Source: Betaproteobacteria bacterium (GTDB lineage: Bacteria > Pseudomonadota > Gammaproteobacteria > Burkholderiales > JACQAP01). From it: a stretch of 36,354 nucleotides of DNA. A program made the translations under genes and the position numbers. The notes beneath the pieces are model-generated. The model was not told the origin of the DNA and searched no databases. It was given only the letters and a program-made list of their open reading frames with translations. How positions within the stretch are numbered: the first letter of the stretch is position 1; every line of letters starts with the position of its first letter. Positions 10,331 through 18,992 of the stretch are shown here, piece after piece. Location of the stretch: NCBI GenBank assembly GCA_025351455.1, contig JANXVW010000319.1, positions 1 to 36,354 of the forward strand, in the 5' to 3' direction.

Positions 10331-13300
10331 TCAGAAATTTTCCCGGAAATAAATAAACTGATCCGGATTCTTGAATATGCCGAAGGTCGCCCGGCCGCGC
10401 GGGTCATCGCTATACGATCCGCTGCCCCAGTTTCCCTGGAACCAGGATTTACCCGCATTGGTCACAGGCGTCGCGCTTGGGGTGCAAGTATTGCCGCCGC
10501 TTGCACCATTCAGGTTGACTGTCAGATCCACGGCGCCATCGTTGCCGCTGCCGGGCAAGGTCAGCTTCAACGGCGAAGCTTTACCGCCGTTGAAGGAGAT
10601 GGTACCGGTCGGACTCAGCGCGGTTTCGCATGCGATCAGATTGGGCGTTCCGGCAACAAACGCCATCCGTATGTTGTTCGCAGCAATCGTCGTGCAACTA
10701 TCCAGGGTATTGGTCGCAAAGAAACCGCCCGTATTGAAGTACTCGGCGGTCAACGTCAGGGGCAAGTTGAGTAGCGTGGTTCCGAAGGCATTGAGGAGGC
10801 GCAATCGACCGAAGCGAGCCTGTGTTGTTGCCAGTTGCGCGCGTTCGCTGGTGCCGTTGCCATCGGCATCCATATTGAAAGCACCCGATTGCAACTGGAT
10901 CCCGTCGGGGTCAGTCGGTGCGATGCCAACCTGCAATCCGTTGAACGGTCCATCCGGATTCGCGCCACGCTCGAATTGCATTGTTGCGACGACACTGGCC
11001 ACGCCTGCTGCCCACGAGCCGGTCACCGTGGGGACCGACAGCCGGGACGCCGTTCCACCAGCGATATAAGCCGAGAACCCCGAGGTGTTGGTTCCTATCG
11101 TGAAATTGTTGGCATCCACGAACGTTACCGTATAGGTCAGGTTGTTTACCTGTGTCATGCCCGTGACGCCGGATAGGAACACCTTGTCGCCAGTCGCGAA
11201 TCCGTGCGCGGTGGCGGTGACGTTCCCGGGGTTGGCTTGCGTCAACGCCGAGATCGGCACGGTTCGTGGGGTCGTCAGCGTGCTGTCGATGGCTCCAAAG
11301 CCAAAAGATGATGCCGAGGAAAGATCCAGACGCGCCAGCGCTCCGGCATAGTTGGCTGTCGTGACGCCGGAGGCGTTCTGGGCCAGCAACTGGAAGCTGA
11401 TCGACATCGGTTCGGCCATATAGGTAAATGCCGAGGCTGGCGAGCAAAGAGGCGAAACCTCACTGCGATTGGTAAGTGCCGGTGCGCTCACCCCCGTCGT
11501 CGTGAGCGCAAAATGATCCGGAACGAAGCGTCCGACATTAATTGTCGAAGAGGTGATGTAACGCTCCGCCGTCGATGAATCGGCGGCATCGACGTTGGCA
11601 AAAGTCTGGTCCTGGAGCGTCAGGCCAAAGGACCCGACCTCGGTGTAAGTCGCCAAATTCGAGGTAAGCGTCCCGGAAGCGAATGTTGTCACGACGGTGA
11701 GCGTACCGAGAGACGCAGTGCAACCTGTCCCGACGCAAGTGCTGAGCGTGGTCGTCGGTGAATTCGCGTAGTTCGTTGTGGTTGCAGGCGTGCCGGCGGC
11801 ATTCACCGCAGTAGCCTGTATTGTGAAAGGCATTCCGGCTTTGTGGGCGTTCCCGCTGGTCGCCGTGGTATTGGCCAATGTTCGCGTCGTGCCGGCCGTT
11901 TGCGGATCGGTATCGGTCGCGCTCAGCGTAAACGTATTCGGGCGGATGGCGAAATTGTCCCGGGAGCAGGAGACAACGGTGGGCGACACCGCCGGATAAC
12001 TCACTTTTACACGCACATCTTTCCAGGCGTTGGACACTGCGGCGAAAGTAAGCGTCTGGCGGCCATTGTTCAAAGTCGGGTCGGGAGAGACCACCTGGTC
12101 AAGCCCGAACGTAACCGGGCAGCCATTGGCATCCAGCGATACGCCGGTATTGATGTTGCCCAGAAGTTCGACCTTCACCACATTGGTGAAACCGGTCTGC
12201 ATCACGGTTTTCGCGGCGTTCAGTGCAATGATGTCGAGGCTGAACGAAGCGCCTGCGATTTTGGTCTTGATAACCCCTGAGGTCGCGGTCGCCGGCGCGG
12301 TGGCGGTTTCATAGGCGTCGAAAGCACCAACGGCTGCATTGACCGTCAGCGTGGCGGACGCCGCCAACGTATTCGACCCGGCATTTGCTGAGGTCACCGC
12401 ACTAACGGCAATACTGTTGGCATAGGATCCGGCGGAGGCTGCTGTCACTGTAACAGTCACCGTGCAACTGCCCCCCGCTGGAATGCTGCCTCCGGATAGC
12501 GACACAGTGCCGCCGCTGACGGCCGCGGTCGGCGTACCTCCGCAGGTGGTCGACGCCGTACTGGAATTCGTCACGCCGGCCGGATAAGTGTCGGTAAATG
12601 CCACCCCTGTAATGGCAACTGCGTTGCTGTTGGACAGGGTAATCGTCAGCAGCGAGGTGCCGCCCGCGAAGATGGGATTCGTGCCAAAGGATTTCGTGAC
12701 ACCCGGAGGGTTGACCACCGTCAAGGTCGCGGCGTTCGCCGCGAGGCTGCCTGCCGGAGCGTTGGTGACCATCACCGACATGCTGGAGGGCGGATTGAGA
12801 TAGCTCCCCGCGGTTGCGGAAGTAACGCTCACGCTGACGGTGCAGCTCGCTGCGGCAGCCAACGATCCGCCGCTGAGACTCAACGAGGTTGCGTTCGCCG
12901 CGCCAGTCGCCGTGCCGCCGCACGTATTGCCGAGAGCCGGCGTCGACGCATTCTTGAGGTTGGCCGGATAGGTGTCGGTGAAGGAAAGTCCGACGATCTG
13001 TTTGCCGTTGGGGTTAGTGATCGTGATCGTCAGGGTGCTCGTGCCGTTGACCGGAATCGTAGTCGGGCTAAAGCTCTTGGTAATGGTCGGCGCGACGTTG
13101 GTACCGGCCACCTCAGTCAATTGCCCATATTGCGCCGGAGTCAATGCGGGACTTGGCGATACGGTCGCGGTACCGCTCAGCGTGATCACGCCGCTTGCGA
13201 GGGGCGTGAATGCCGTTGGGCGCACCTGGATACCACCGAACGTGAGGATGCACGTTCTTCCGCCGGTGCTAATTTGCGTGACGGTCGTGGTAATAGTATT

Positions 13301-13654
13301 GCCGCTCAGGACCGGACTGGTCACGATCATGTCGCTGCCGCTACCGCTGCAAGAGACCGAAGCGGTCACCGGGTTCGCCGTATTGAGCTGGAATCCGCTT
13401 GGAATCGCCCAAATGATTGTCCCTGTACCTATCCCTCCCGGATTATTTTCGGTCAGCGTCGGGCCCGTCAATGCCGTCCAGGTCGTGCCGGCGTTATCGG
13501 CTGAAATTGCCGATCCGCCGCTTGCGGGGGTAACCGTGATGCCGTTCGCTGCCCAGGCGCCCGCATGCATCAAGAGGAGTGTCGCGATGCACAGCCAACC
13601 GGCCAGACGCCGATTTACTAGAAAATAGCTGTTACGTTTTTGTGTCGGGATCAT
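10331..13654 (-). CDS. mshQ: Giant MshQ-like surface protein with DUF11-type repeats and DUF6701
   Basis: A 1107-aa secreted protein. It has a signal peptide (cleavage near residue 35, GAWA/ANG), a low-complexity Ser/Thr/Gly beta region, and two tandem DUF11/DUF7933-type repeats at about 189-314 and 317-439. Each repeat begins TKSF and contains FTDTYPA and CxxxV cysteine pairs. A DUF6701 C-terminal region (about 443-1107) ends IYFRENF, the usual MshQ end. Within it a segment near 800-871 (nucleotides about 11031-11257) looks like an inserted FCCH-type beta domain. MshQ is the last gene of the mshB-Q unit in Vibrio; its exact role is unknown, and a tip adhesin is a reasonable guess. The ATG at 13654 is chosen because it gives a normal signal peptide; an in-frame GTG at 13693 does not. 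Confidence 0.85.
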   Translation of the reverse strand: MIPTQKRNSYFLVNRRLAGWLCIATLLLMHAGAWAANGITVTPASGGSAISADNAGTTWTALTGPTLTENNPGGIGTGTIIWAIPSGFQLNTANPVTASVSCSGSGSDMIVTSPVLSGNTITTTVTQISTGGRTCILTFGGIQVRPTAFTPLASGVITLSGTATVSPSPALTPAQYGQLTEVAGTNVAPTITKSFSPTTIPVNGTSTLTITITNPNGKQIVGLSFTDTYPANLKNASTPALGNTCGGTATGAANATSLSLSGGSLAAAASCTVSVSVTSATAGSYLNPPSSMSVMVTNAPAGSLAANAATLTVVNPPGVTKSFGTNPIFAGGTSLLTITLSNSNAVAITGVAFTDTYPAGVTNSSTASTTCGGTPTAAVSGGTVSLSGGSIPAGGSCTVTVTVTAASAGSYANSIAVSAVTSANAGSNTLAASATLTVNAAVGAFDAYETATAPATATSGVIKTKIAGASFSLDIIALNAAKTVMQTGFTNVVKVELLGNINTGVSLDANGCPVTFGLDQVVSPDPTLNNGRQTLTFAAVSNAWKDVRVKVSYPAVSPTVVSCSRDNFAIRPNTFTLSATDTDPQTAGTTRTLANTTATSGNAHKAGMPFTIQATAVNAAGTPATTTNYANSPTTTLSTCVGTGCTASLGTLTVVTTFASGTLTSNLATYTEVGSFGLTLQDQTFANVDAADSSTAERYITSSTINVGRFVPDHFALTTTGVSAPALTNRSEVSPLCSPASAFTYMAEPMSISFQLLAQNASGVTTANYAGALARLDLSSASSFGFGAIDSTLTTPRTVPISALTQANPGNVTATAHGFATGDKVFLSGVTGMTQVNNLTYTVTFVDANNFTIGTNTSGFSAYIAGGTASRLSVPTVTGSWAAGVASVVATMQFERGANPDGPFNGLQVGIAPTDPDGIQLQSGAFNMDADGNGTSERAQLATTQARFGRLRLLNAFGTTLLNLPLTLTAEYFNTGGFFATNTLDSCTTIAANNIRMAFVAGTPNLIACETALSPTGTISFNGGKASPLKLTLPGSGNDGAVDLTVNLNGASGGNTCTPSATPVTNAGKSWFQGNWGSGSYSDDPRGRATFGIFKNPDQFIYFRENF

Positions 13655-13809
13655 CACTGGCCGGCAATCATTTGAGCATGCCGATGGATACACTCTTCAC
13701 CGACGCCGCATTGAAAACGAGCAATGATCATTCGCATGTTTCGCATTCGAGCATCTCTCCGAATGACTTCAGGCGCTCGAGCGCTAGAGGTCTTGATAAT
13801 TCGACGGCC

Positions 13810-14253
13810 TTAGTTAGCCAACATCACCTGCAATTGTCGTTCCACCTGAAACGCGCCGGCCCCTGCGGTGGCGGTGGATACAATCTGATAGACGCGAACC
13901 GGTGCGCCTCCCTCGCTGTAGAGGGAACTTCCGCAGGTGACGGTGACAGTGAATGGCGAAAGCGTGCCGGCAAGTCCCGACAAACTCTGGCTGGTTGGCG
14001 CGGCATACGATGCGCCGATACATGCGGTCGCGTAGGGCCCGGGCGGGGGCTGGAGTACCTGGTACGCGCCCCATTCGATGCCGGCGCGCGCGGCCTGATA
14101 GGCCCTGGACCCCTGCAAATCCAGTGCGGATGAGCCCTGGTTCAACCCGGACACGGTGACAGCAAAAGCCCCGAGCGCGGCCAGGACAACGACCAGGAAA
14201 ATCGCCGCAGCGAGGGTGAAGCCGGTTTGTGGTTTACGGGACATTGTTGACAT
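13810..14253 (-). CDS. mshP: MSHA minor pseudopilin MshP
   Basis: Short prepilin-like protein (147 aa). The leader MSTMSRKPQTG is followed by FTLAAAIFLVVVLAALGAFAVTV, a hydrophobic pilin helix. Residue +5 after the predicted cleavage is Ala rather than the usual Glu, a feature shared with the tip pseudopilin GspK. That, and its position after mshO, support MshP/PilX-like identity. Cysteines sit in TACIGA and TVTCGSS. The ATG at 14253 overlaps the end of mshO by 20 bases; a second in-frame ATG at 14244 is possible. A 117-base gap and a 12-base palindrome (13773-13784) follow before mshQ. Confidence 0.78.
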   Translation of the reverse strand: MSTMSRKPQTGFTLAAAIFLVVVLAALGAFAVTVSGLNQGSSALDLQGSRAYQAARAGIEWGAYQVLQPPPGPYATACIGASYAAPTSQSLSGLAGTLSPFTVTVTCGSSLYSEGGAPVRVYQIVSTATAGAGAFQVERQLQVMLAN

Positions 14254-15043
14254 GCACCTGCTTGAACAGGCTCACCGTTTCTTGGCCAAGCGTCAGGGAA
14301 ATCGACGTGACAAGCACTGCGTTGCGTTGACTGGCACCCGCGGCGTAGCCAAACGCGCATGCGGACACGTTGTTCGCGAGCAGCGCCTGATTGACGGCGA
14401 CTGGCGGGGTTGCCTGACTGGTCGCTATTGCGTATCCCCAGTAGCGGCGCAAAACACCGCCCGTCGGGTCGCATTCGTAGGTAACCGGATACTGGACGAC
14501 CTGGAACCGGTGAGCCGGCGAGTCGAAGGGAAATATTTTGCCGGGGGGAGCCAATGTGATGGCCGTCCCGTTATTGCTGAAGTAGGTTGCAAGGTTGTCG
14601 CCAATGTAGGCATTCGCGCTCGTGGCCGCCGGGTCGGAGAACAGATTGAACACGACGATCGATTCGCCTCCGGAAAATGTCGGCATCGGCCCCAGCACGT
14701 CGAAATTGGTAACCAACGTTCCGGCGGCGAGCACATTGCCCGGTCCGTCCGCGCGGTAACGTCCGCCGCCACTGGTCAGCAGGAATTCCAGATAGTTTTT
14801 CCCGCCACTGCTGGCAATGCGCACGCTGTTGGGCAATGCCAGCCGGACGTCGCGGCTGATCCGCTGCAGCGCCGTATCGGCAATGTCCACAAGCTGGGCA
14901 CGCCGAATCGTATCGAAAAAGCCCTTAACCGGGCGTTGAAGGAAGATCGCAACCGCCGCGAACAGGATGCCGGTTATGACGATGACGATGATCGCTTCCG
15001 CAAGCGTGAACCCCCCCTCTCGTAGCGCGATCGGGCGTGCCAT
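14234..15043 (-). CDS. mshO: MSHA minor pilin MshO
   Basis: Type IV prepilin-like protein of 269 aa (GspJ/PilW-like). The leader MARPIALREGG precedes FTLAEAIIVIVITGILFAA, with Glu at +5. The mature part has RISRDVRLALPNSVRI, the typical MshO/PilW block after the helix, and a long beta-rich C-terminal half with cysteines at YECD and SACAF. In pilus models such minor pilins form part of the initiating tip complex. It starts 2 bases after mshD ends and overlaps mshP. Confidence 0.85.
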   Translation of the reverse strand: MARPIALREGGFTLAEAIIVIVITGILFAAVAIFLQRPVKGFFDTIRRAQLVDIADTALQRISRDVRLALPNSVRIASSGGKNYLEFLLTSGGGRYRADGPGNVLAAGTLVTNFDVLGPMPTFSGGESIVVFNLFSDPAATSANAYIGDNLATYFSNNGTAITLAPPGKIFPFDSPAHRFQVVQYPVTYECDPTGGVLRRYWGYAIATSQATPPVAVNQALLANNVSACAFGYAAGASQRNAVLVTSISLTLGQETVSLFKQVHVNNVP

Positions 15044-15045
15044 GG

Positions 15046-15618
15046 CTATTGGGTCGAGTTAGGCGCGTAGCGGGTACGGTATCCGCTGAGGGCAATCGAT
15101 GCGCCGGTGGAAGCGGTGACCGTCACCGTGATCAGCAGCGACTCGGCTGCAGCAATGCCACCGAGGCTGGAAGTGGCGACGTTGACCGTTGCAGAGTATC
15201 CCGAAAGCATGCCGATCGCGGTATTGGAAATGTCCGTGAGCGGGGAAATTATGAGCGTGCCAGTGGTACCTCCATAATCGCCGACATTGTTGAACGGCGT
15301 CGCCGTTCCCCGTCCTTCACTCCCGGGGATCGTGGTCGTGCCTTCCACCAGTGTGGCGCAACCGGTAGGGCTGATCGTCGGGCCGGTCGCGGTCAGTACA
15401 TTGGCGTCGGTCGGGTCGCAATAGGTGAACGGCATCAATTCCACCTCCTCCAGCAGCGATTCGGCAACCGCCAGCATCTGCTTTCGGATCATCGGATCTG
15501 CACTCTTCTGGACAGTTACGTTCAGCACGGAAAGGATCCCGGCAATGCCAGCGCCCACAATGACAATGAACATGATCAATTCGATCAATGACAGCCCCGC
15601 TTGCGAGCGCTCGCGCAT
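15046..15618 (-). CDS. mshD: MSHA minor pilin MshD
   Basis: Type IV prepilin (GspI/PilV-like), 190 aa from the ATG at 15618. The short leader MRERSQAG is followed by LSLIELIMFIVIVGAGIAG with Glu at +5, then SADPMIRKQMLAVAESLLEE, a block characteristic of MshD. The cysteines in TYCDPTD and TGCATL may form a disulfide. A longer start at 15648 (10 codons upstream, overlapping mshC) also gives a plausible leader, and I cannot decide between them. The frame stays open further up only as a shadow of mshC. Confidence 0.83.
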   Translation of the reverse strand: MRERSQAGLSLIELIMFIVIVGAGIAGILSVLNVTVQKSADPMIRKQMLAVAESLLEEVELMPFTYCDPTDANVLTATGPTISPTGCATLVEGTTTIPGSEGRGTATPFNNVGDYGGTTGTLIISPLTDISNTAIGMLSGYSATVNVATSSLGGIAAAESLLITVTVTASTGASIALSGYRTRYAPNSTQ

Positions 15619-15637
15619 CCGATTGACCGGGCGGATG

Positions 15638-16135
15638 TCAATGCACATAGCCGGTTTCCGTCTCGATGACGAAGCTTTGTGTGCCATTCCCGCTGATGCT
15701 GATGGTGCGTTGCGGACTGAAAACGCCAGCCGCATCGAGTGGCCGGCCGAGGCCATCGAAGTAGAATGTTGTGATAGAGGGAACGCTGGAAAGGGTGACG
15801 CCACCGCTCGCCGTAACCGTAAAGGGGCTAACTCCGCGGGGGCTCGTCAGGTCGGTGTTGCATACGAACGCACCTGCGCTATTTGCAGAACGGACCGTCA
15901 CGGAATTTGCGCCCAAGGTGACGCACAGAACGCGACGCTTGGCCACGGCCTCTTTCTGCGCATAGCGCACCGAGGACAGCGCTTCCTGGTAAAAGCCGGC
16001 GGTGTCGAAGCTCCGCGTATTGAGCCTGGGCAACGCGACCACCGCCAGTATCGATACCACAATGATGACGACCACCAGCTCGACAAGCGTAAAGCCCGCA
16101 TTCCAGGCGATCGATCGGTGACTCCGCACAGACAT
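15638..16135 (-). CDS. mshC: MSHA minor pilin MshC (GspH-like)
   Basis: Type IV prepilin of 165 aa. The leader ends AWNAG, followed by FTLVELVVVIIVVSILAVVALPRL with Glu at +5. The mature part carries YQEALSSVRYAQKEAVAKRR, a GspH/FimT-like block, and FYFDGLGRPLDAAG near the C-terminus, also typical of GspH. The ATG at 16135 is preferred; a GTG at 16174 would lie inside the hairpin that follows mshA. It is the first gene after the major pilin and is probably expressed at a lower level than mshA. Confidence 0.83.
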   Translation of the reverse strand: MSVRSHRSIAWNAGFTLVELVVVIIVVSILAVVALPRLNTRSFDTAGFYQEALSSVRYAQKEAVAKRRVLCVTLGANSVTVRSANSAGAFVCNTDLTSPRGVSPFTVTASGGVTLSSVPSITTFYFDGLGRPLDAAGVFSPQRTISISGNGTQSFVIETETGYVH

Positions 16136-16167
16136 ACGCTGTGACAGTACGTCCAAGACGGGGGAAA

Positions 16168-16206
16168 CGATCACTGCCGCAGCCGATATCGACTGCGGCA
16201 GGATCG
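16168..16206 (-). terminator. Long hairpin between mshA and mshC
   Basis: CTGCCGCAG (16174-16182) pairs with CTGCGGCAG (16193-16201), extended by CGATC (16168-16172) with GATCG (16202-16206), one bulged A and a CGATATCG loop. The hairpin starts 16 bases after the mshA stop on the minus strand and is followed by only three T, so partial termination or 3'-end protection of the pilin mRNA is more likely than full termination. Confidence 0.65.
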
Positions 16207-16221
16207 TTCAGGCCGCATTAA

Positions 16222-16620
16222 TTACGGACTGACGCACACGATAACGGCACTCGCTGTGCGATTAGGCGTTACGTTGGTATTGGTAACCGTGCAAGTGTCG
16301 GTGTTGCCGTCGGTGCAGCCGGCACCAGCGGTGATCGTGTAGCCGGCAGGCAGACCACCGGACAATAACGTAGCAATATTCGTATTGGCGTTGGCACAGC
16401 TGAGAATCGGCCCGGCGCCGGCAGTGGCGCTCGCTTTGCGCGCGGCATAGTTGATGGCGGTCGCTGATGAAATGGCGCCCGCCACTCCCTGGGCAGCCGC
16501 TTGCGCAGCTTCGCCTGAAAGGTTGATAAATTTCGGCAGCGCCACGGCGGACAGAATGCCCAGTATCACAATCACAACGACGAGTTCGATTAATGTAAAA
16601 CCACTTTGCTTGGCTTGCAT
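16222..16620 (-). CDS. mshA: Major pilin MshA (type IV prepilin)
   Basis: Type IV prepilin of 132 aa, the likely main fibre subunit. The leader MQAKQSG is followed by [24 protein letters not shown] with Glu at +5 and phenylalanine at +1, then [20 protein letters not shown], closely MshA-like. There are four cysteines, in ILSC, AGC, DTC and VIVC. The start at 16620 is fixed by an excellent ribosome binding site (AGGAG and GAAGGA just upstream), stronger than that of its neighbours. A hairpin follows the stop. Both the strong site and the hairpin fit high expression of a structural subunit. Confidence 0.88.
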   Translation of the reverse strand: MQAKQSGFTLIELVVVIVILGILSAVALPKFINLSGEAAQAAAQGVAGAISSATAINYAARKASATAGAGPILSCANANTNIATLLSGGLPAGYTITAGAGCTDGNTDTCTVTNTNVTPNRTASAVIVCVSP

Positions 16621-16693
16621 TTTCCTTCTCCTATTCAAAAAATCCACAGTCAAATAATCTTCGTTACCATTTCCGCTGCGCCACCCAAAACCC

Positions 16694-17164
16694 TTAAGAA
16701 CAGTCCGGCACGACGGGCAACACGATTGTCGGCGACGCGTTGGCAAGTGCCGACGTATACGAAACGGCGCAGTTCGCGGGCGTGGTGGCGCCATTGATAT
16801 CGATGGTAATGGTCGATCCGGCCGCCGCGCCGCCCGCGGAAAGGGTGACCTGATCGTTGGTGGCATCGAGCTGCAACGCTCTGATGATACCGGTCAGGTT
16901 CGCGGTCGGGTATCCATTGACTTGATCGATGAGAGCCCCCTCCATGGAAATCGTTGCGGCTGCTGTGGAGTTAGTGGCGATCGCCTGGGCATGGGCCAGC
17001 ATCGAGGCGGAACGAATGCCGCCGTATATGGCTTGCATTTTTGCGGTCCGCGCCTGCGTCTGCAACGCGATGTACCGCGGCAACGCCACGGCCGCCAGGA
17101 TGGCGATGATGCTGATCGTCACGACCAGTTCGATCAGGGTGAAACCTCGTAATCGTCCTCTCAT
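16694..17164 (-). CDS. mshB: MSHA pilin-like protein MshB
   Basis: Type IV prepilin of 156 aa directly upstream of mshA. The leader MRGRLRG precedes [24 protein letters not shown] with Glu at +5, then [20 protein letters not shown], like the other MshA-type pilins. Two C-terminal cysteines (PANCAV and PDCS) could form the D-region disulfide. The ATG at 17164 follows GAAAGGGA, a good ribosome binding site. It could equally be a second major pilin; position and length favour mshB. Its stop is followed by a short sequence also found after mshF. Confidence 0.8.
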   Translation of the reverse strand: MRGRLRGFTLIELVVTISIIAILAAVALPRYIALQTQARTAKMQAIYGGIRSASMLAHAQAIATNSTAAATISMEGALIDQVNGYPTANLTGIIRALQLDATNDQVTLSAGGAAAGSTITIDINGATTPANCAVSYTSALANASPTIVLPVVPDCS

Positions 17165-17233
17165 TTTTTTCCCTTTCCGCTCGTCTATCACTGGCAACCA
17201 TGTGGATAACAGCAGAACGCATGCCACCCACCC

Positions 17234-17761
17234 TTAAAACCATCTCCCGCCCGAAACCTTCACCAACGCGACCCAATGCACTTCGTTTCTGCTGCGTGAA
17301 ATGTCCTCTTCCTTCGCCGGCAGACGCACGGCTTGCCATCTGAGCGCGTAGTCCTGGCCGTTGGCGGGTAGAAAGTGACGCCTATTGTTGATCGTGTACA
17401 CCATCTCATGCCGTGTTTTGTCGAAGTACCATTTGCCACGCAAATCCGCGTCCGGCTTCAGATCGAATTCGCCGAGATAGTTTTCCGGATGATCCTGCAG
17501 CCAGTTGACCGGATTTTCGTCGCTCAGTGTCGCGATTTCCGACACCTTGCCGCGAATCAGCAAATCCCCGGTTTTATAGCGCAGTCCGGTCCGCAAGTTT
17601 GCGACGGTCAGATCCATCGCCGTCATTTCCGCGTACTCCTGCAGGTAGAGCATCCGTTGCAACAGCATGCCACCCAATACCCCCATGATGGCGATGGCGG
17701 CGACGAGCTCAAATACGCTGAAGCCACTTTGTTGCCTTGGGTCTCTGGCATTGACCGGCAT
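17234..17761 (-). CDS. mshF: Prepilin-like protein at the mshF position
   Basis: 175-aa protein between mshG and mshB. Its start MPVNARDPRQQSG is followed by FSVFELVAAIAIMGVLGGMLLQRM, which has the Gly/Phe cleavage site and Glu+5 of a prepilin. The rest is charged and unlike the pilins, with the blocks LRTGLRYKTGDLLIRG and NPVNWLQDHPENY and a C-terminal WVALVKVSGGRWF. The equivalent place in Vibrio holds mshF, so I assign it by position; the sequence link is weaker. It begins 4 bases after mshG and is probably processed by the prepilin peptidase (inference). Confidence 0.6.
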   Translation of the reverse strand: MPVNARDPRQQSGFSVFELVAAIAIMGVLGGMLLQRMLYLQEYAEMTAMDLTVANLRTGLRYKTGDLLIRGKVSEIATLSDENPVNWLQDHPENYLGEFDLKPDADLRGKWYFDKTRHEMVYTINNRRHFLPANGQDYALRWQAVRLPAKEEDISRSRNEVHWVALVKVSGGRWF

Positions 17762-17765
17762 GGAT

Positions 17766-18992
17766 TCATCTCTTCATCGCCGCCTGGCCGAGGTCCCAGA
17801 TCGGCAGGAATACTCCGAGAGCAAGGATTAGCACCAATATGCCAAGGCCGATTATCAGAATTGGTTCGATCTGCGCGCCCAGCGTTTTGAGTTCGTATTC
17901 AACTTCGCGCTGATAAATATCGGCTATCTCCTGCATCATGTCGTCCAGTGCTCCGGATTCTTCGCCGACCATGACCATTTGCAACACGACCGGCGTAAAG
18001 ATTCCGGCATGGGAAGCGGTACGCAGCACGCTTTCTCCGCGCTCGACACCCTCCCGCATCTTGTCGATTTGCCTTGCGACGAAAGCGTTTTCGACTGTTT
18101 GCGCGACCAGGGTCAGTCCCTGAACGATAGGCACACCGCTGCGAATCGCCAACGCAAAGCTTCGCGCAAAGCGCGCCATGGTTGCCTTCAACACAATCTT
18201 GCCCGCAACGGGGATGCGCATCTTCATCCGGTCCCAGTTGTAGCGGCCGGATTCCGTGCCGATATAGGATCGGAACCCGAAAATCGCCGCAATCAGTATC
18301 AGGCCTTGCAACCACCAGGTTGCGACCATGAACTCGGAGAACCCGATCAGCATTCGGGTAAGCAGTGGCAGTTGGGCATTGAAGCCCGCGTAGACTTTGG
18401 CGAACGCAGGAATTACGAAGAGATTAATGACGACGATGGCGACCATCATCGCGACCATGACGAATATCGGGTAGCGCAGCGCGGCTTTGACCTGGTTGCG
18501 CATGAACTCCTGGAATTCGAGGTGGTTATACAGCCGCAGGAATATCTCCTCAAGCATTCCGGTGGTCTCGCCCACGTACACCATCGCCACATAGAACGGC
18601 GAGAATACGCCGGTGCGTTGCATCGACGTAGACAGTGGGCGGCCATTGTCCAGGCTCTCACGGATGTCCCGGAGGACTTCCCTGAAGGTCGGATTGGTTG
18701 CCGACTCCTGAAGGCCGGCAAGTGCGCGCATGATCGGCACTCCGGCCTTGAGCAGGGCATACATCTGGCGACTGTACAGCAGCAGTTCGGTCTGCTCCAC
18801 GCGGCGCTGGGTGAATCGCGCCAAAAGACTGGTGACGCTGTTATCGTTGGGCTTGAGGGCCGTCGCGATTTCGACCGGCGTAATCCCGGAACCGAACAAT
18901 TGCGTTGCAACCGCGCCACTATCGGGGCCTTCCAATACGCCCTGCACCAGTTCGCCTGTTGCGTTACGCCCCCTGTACGAAAAGTAGGCCAT
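17766..18992 (-). CDS. mshG: Inner-membrane platform protein MshG (GspF/PilC family)
   Basis: Polytopic platform protein on which the pilus is assembled. It has 408 aa, with two GspF domains. Visible blocks are LLYSRQMYALLKAGVPIMRAL, TSMQRTGVFSPFYVAMVYVGETTGML and the duplicate TMARFARSFALAIRSGVPIVQGLTL with VVLQMVMVGEESGALDDMM. Three or four membrane helices are seen (about 168-190, 220-240 and 375-400). The N-terminus YFSYRGRNATGELVQGVLEG is standard. Its ATG shares a base with the mshE stop (TGATG). It interacts with MshE in related machines. Confidence 0.93.
   Translation of the reverse strand: MAYFSYRGRNATGELVQGVLEGPDSGAVATQLFGSGITPVEIATALKPNDNSVTSLLARFTQRRVEQTELLLYSRQMYALLKAGVPIMRALAGLQESATNPTFREVLRDIRESLDNGRPLSTSMQRTGVFSPFYVAMVYVGETTGMLEEIFLRLYNHLEFQEFMRNQVKAALRYPIFVMVAMMVAIVVINLFVIPAFAKVYAGFNAQLPLLTRMLIGFSEFMVATWWLQGLILIAAIFGFRSYIGTESGRYNWDRMKMRIPVAGKIVLKATMARFARSFALAIRSGVPIVQGLTLVAQTVENAFVARQIDKMREGVERGESVLRTASHAGIFTPVVLQMVMVGEESGALDDMMQEIADIYQREVEYELKTLGAQIEPILIIGLGILVLILALGVFLPIWDLGQAAMKR

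Noticed and set aside
13773-13784. 12-base palindrome GCGCTCGAGCGC as a terminator after mshP
   Set aside because: It has no loop or T tract and could be chance in this GC-rich sequence.
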